Shown one piece after another: positions 6,758-7,944 of a DNA stretch of 7,944 bases (position 1 is its first letter; every line of letters begins with the position of its first letter). Origin of the DNA: JBGPIT01 sp041485125 (GTDB taxonomy: Bacteria > Desulfobacterota > Binatia > UTPRO1). The stretch covers positions 1 to 7,944 of the forward strand of contig JBGPIT010000235.1 of the NCBI GenBank assembly GCA_041485125.1, read 5' to 3'. The notes below the pieces were generated by a model that saw only the letters and a program-made list of their open reading frames with translations, was not told the origin of the DNA and did not search any database. Made by a program: the position numbers and the translations under genes.

Positions 6758-7078
6758 CTACGGGAACGTTGCCTGGCGGATGTGGCCGGGATCGAGGCCG
6801 AGCGTTTCGCAGATGGTTTCGAAGCAAAAGAACGACGACCGATCGCCCGACAACATCCATCGCTTGTCGGCGAGGAAGAGCTGGCGCCCGCGCCGGTCCG
6901 GCGCGTTGCAGTAGGTCCATACGCAGTACACGGCGTCTTTGAGCACGGCCATCATGAGCTCGCGCTCGGGCTCGACATCGCTCAGGCTTCGTATGGGTTG
7001 GAGCGACTGCTCGGCGACGACGGTGCCGGGGGCAAACAGGTCGGAACGTTCGACGGATGCATGATCGTAGGTGCGCAT
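6758..7078 (-). CDS. Conserved hypothetical protein, 106 aa, 'ICETLGLDP' family
   Basis: ATG 7078 is preceded by GGGGAG six bases upstream, so I prefer it over the longer frame from 7222, which would read through a palindrome and the leader. The protein is MRTYDHASVER...P-ERELMMAVLKDAVYCVWTY..APDRRGRQLFLADKRWMLSGD....FCFETICETLGLDPGHIRQ. From memory, many deltaproteobacterial genomes encode small proteins with the same order: E-x-x-LMxAVLxDA, RRGRxLFxxAxxWxLSxD, F-F-x-x-IC-xxLGLDP-x-x-R. They are uncharacterised as far as I know; I can assign no function. The protein has no membrane segment or signal peptide. It is acidic/basic mixed, and the last third resembles a small helical, possibly nucleic-acid-binding, unit. 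It sits 209 bp upstream of the sigma-54 activator on the same strand. Confidence 0.8.
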   Translation of the reverse strand: MRTYDHASVERSDLFAPGTVVAEQSLQPIRSLSDVEPERELMMAVLKDAVYCVWTYCNAPDRRGRQLFLADKRWMLSGDRSSFFCFETICETLGLDPGHIRQATFP

Positions 7079-7091
7079 ACGTATCTCCCCG

Positions 7092-7108
7092 CCAGCGGAG
7101 TCCGCTGG
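7092..7108. promoter_or_regulatory. Palindrome in the leader of the 106-aa gene
   Basis: CCAGCGGA-G-TCCGCTGG is a perfect 8-bp-arm palindrome with a one-base centre. It lies immediately upstream of the Shine-Dalgarno (GGGGAG) of the 106-aa gene, 14-30 bases before its ATG. The short centre favours a protein-bound DNA operator over an RNA hairpin. Binding here would cover the translation start region of the promoter-proximal DNA. Confidence 0.5.
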
Positions 7109-7163
7109 ATGGCATTCGGTCGTCGACGCCGAACGTTTCCGGACCGCTCCGGGTTCTGCATGA

Positions 7164-7178
7164 CCACGAACCATGCCA
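7164..7178 (-). promoter_or_regulatory. Shared upstream motif, copy 2
   Basis: TGGCATGGTTCGTGG on the minus strand, 86-100 bases upstream of the 106-aa gene start, matches 4305-4291 at 14 of 15 bases. Confidence 0.3.
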
Positions 7179-7221
7179 CGCAGTGCGTCTGAAAAACGTT
7201 GATGCAACGAATTGGCATGCA

Positions 7222-7250
7222 TCCGATATTTCGTAGGGGCTCCGATATTT
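7222..7250. repeat. Tandem 10-bp direct repeat TCCGATATTT
   Basis: TCCGATATTT occurs at 7222-7231 and again at 7241-7250, a 19-base period, close to two helical turns. The second copy is also followed by TCGGA (7255-7259), giving an inverted TCCGA/TCGGA pair. The position, 144-172 bases upstream of the 106-aa gene, suits paired regulator half-sites. Confidence 0.4.
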
Positions 7251-7377
7251 GCTGTCGGAAACGCTTAATGTGCGGCGTCACAGTGTCGGGCGACGATGCC
7301 GGGGAGCCGTCAGGGCGGGGATACCCAAACGACGGTCGTGTCAGTCGCTGAACCCAACGGGCGCGCGCGCTCCGTCA

Positions 7378-7401
7378 TCGCCAACGCACCGTAGTTGGCG
7401 A
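7378..7401. promoter_or_regulatory. Inverted repeat upstream of the plus-strand gene
   Basis: TCGCCAAC (7378-7385) and GTTGGCGA (7394-7401) form perfect 8-bp arms around an 8-base spacer, 127-150 bases upstream of the GTG at 7528. No T-run follows on either strand, so an operator reading is slightly favoured over a terminator. Confidence 0.4.
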
Positions 7402-7527
7402 CTGTTGCTGGGTCACTCCGCCGAGTACTCTCGTGGGTGATGACCTCGATGGGTTTCAAGGAAGGGCTCGGGCAGGCGCGGCCGGTCCTCCCGAGGCAGG
7501 CGGCGTGACGGGGCGGCACCAGCACCA

Positions 7528-7944
7528 GTGAGCGTCGAAGACGACGAGCCGCCGGGCGGCGCGGTGGCGAGCGGCGCCGCTGACGAGTCCGTCACCGACG
7601 CCGAGGCGAGGCAGATCGCCGAGACCGTGATCGCCGGTACCGACGCGATTCCCGTCCCCGCGGATCTCATCGAGGACGTGCCCGTCGTCGAGAAGAGCCT
7701 GATGCATCGGCTCAGCTTGCTGCCGGTCAACGGCCGCATCAAGCTCGCGCTCTGCGGCGCCCGCGAGGTGCGGATGCTGCTGCTCCGCGACGGCAACCGG
7801 ATGGTGCGCCGCTTCGTGCTGAAGAACCCGCGGATCACCGACGACGAAATCATCGCGCTTTCGAGAAACCGCACCGCCGAGGAGGAGATCCTGCGCGAGA
7901 TCGCCGAGAACCGCGACTGGACGAAGAACTACCAGGTGCGTCTC
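7528..7944 (+). CDS. Conserved deltaproteobacterial-type helical protein, N-terminal part (runs off window)
   Basis: The frame is open from GTG 7528 to the window end (139 codons). An in-frame TGA at 7441 bounds it, and GTG 7528 is the first ATG/GTG/TTG after that; the ribosome site is weak. The first ~55 residues are acidic and low-complexity (VSVEDDEPPGGAVASGAADE...), probably disordered. From about residue 58 the sequence becomes regular: KSLMHRLSLLPVNGRIKLAL, then GAREVRMLLLRDGNRMVRRF, VLKNPRITDDEIIALSRNRT, AEEEILREIAENRDWTKNYQ. The 'RD.N..VR..VL.NPRIT..EI' and 'L..IA.NRDW..NYQV.L' pattern recurs, from memory, in uncharacterised deltaproteobacterial proteins built of HEAT/LRV-like helical repeats. 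It probably acts in protein binding, but no function is known to me. It is transcribed divergently from the 106-aa gene. Confidence 0.75.
   Translation, partial: MSVEDDEPPGGAVASGAADESVTDAEARQIAETVIAGTDAIPVPADLIEDVPVVEKSLMHRLSLLPVNGRIKLALCGAREVRMLLLRDGNRMVRRFVLKNPRITDDEIIALSRNRTAEEEILREIAENRDWTKNYQVRL

Larger units (their letters stand above)
7109..7527. other. Divergent intergenic region with several short repeats
   Basis: This is most of a 449-bp stretch without a convincing gene, between the minus-strand 106-aa gene and the plus-strand gene at 7528. Its left part (about 7190-7270) is relatively A+T-rich and probably carries the promoter of the 106-aa gene. It holds the second copy of the TGGCA-motif (7164-7178), a CGTTG-ATG-CAACG palindrome (7197-7209), the repeated TCCGATATTT (7222 and 7241) and an inverted repeat (7378-7401). 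Reading frames in 7296-7508 on either strand are short, lack a ribosome site and show no family resemblance. Confidence 0.5.

Noticed and set aside
6549..7115. N-terminal extension of the sigma-54 activator to 874 residues
   Set aside because: The extra 189 residues are Arg/Pro-rich and overlap the 106-aa gene, which has its own ribosome site and family signature. GTG 6548 has a nearby GAGGG and comes just before the PAS domain.
7079..7222. 48-residue N-terminal extension of the 106-aa protein
   Set aside because: It would translate through the palindrome and ribosome site, and it shows no family resemblance.
7440..7508. 22-codon plus-strand frame just before the gene at 7528
   Set aside because: It starts without a convincing ribosome site and shows no resemblance to known leader peptides. 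It is too short to support alone.

Overview
The window is GC-rich chromosomal DNA (about two thirds G+C by eye) with an accessory flavour. Three features point to a deltaproteobacterium-like lineage such as Candidatus Binatia (Binatota/Desulfobacterota_B) or a relative: a large secreted beta-helix protein with a Cys-rich and thrombospondin type 3 tail, a short protein ending in the 'ICETLGLDP' signature, and a downstream helical protein of the 'LALxGxxEVRxLLLRDxNxxVRR' type. This assignment is inference from recalled families, not a database match.

Layout from left to right. Bases 2-226 (+) hold the C-terminal end of a LysR-type regulator. Bases 274-483 (-) are a 5'-truncated relic of an antibiotic-biosynthesis-monooxygenase-like (ABM) gene. 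A perfect 16-bp-arm hairpin (497-541) follows, between the convergent LysR gene and a long gene at 557-3553 (-). That gene encodes a 998-residue exported protein: signal peptide, two right-handed beta-helix modules, a Cys-rich segment, thrombospondin type 3 calcium-binding motifs and a C-terminal domain. Its AT-rich promoter region (about 3554-3690) is followed by the intact ABM gene (3847-4251, -). A sigma-54 enhancer-binding protein with PAS, GAF, AAA+ and Fis-type HTH domains (4491-6548, -) lies upstream of that, and then a small conserved protein (6758-7078, -). After a 449-bp divergent intergenic region rich in short repeats, a new gene begins at 7528 (+) and runs off the window.

The minus-strand genes form a co-directional series (106-aa protein, sigma-54 activator, ABM enzyme, exported protein), but gaps of 209-293 bp and hairpins argue for several transcription units rather than one operon. 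The most notable structure is that the exported-protein gene sits between two direct repeats, about 90% identical, made of the 3' half of the ABM gene. The intact ABM copy is upstream and the headless relic downstream, which implies duplication plus insertion or rearrangement. Several well-formed palindromes (4402-4435, 7092-7108, 7378-7401) and a near-identical 18-bp motif upstream of two of the genes are candidate regulatory sites. I see no tRNA, rRNA, CRISPR array or transposase.
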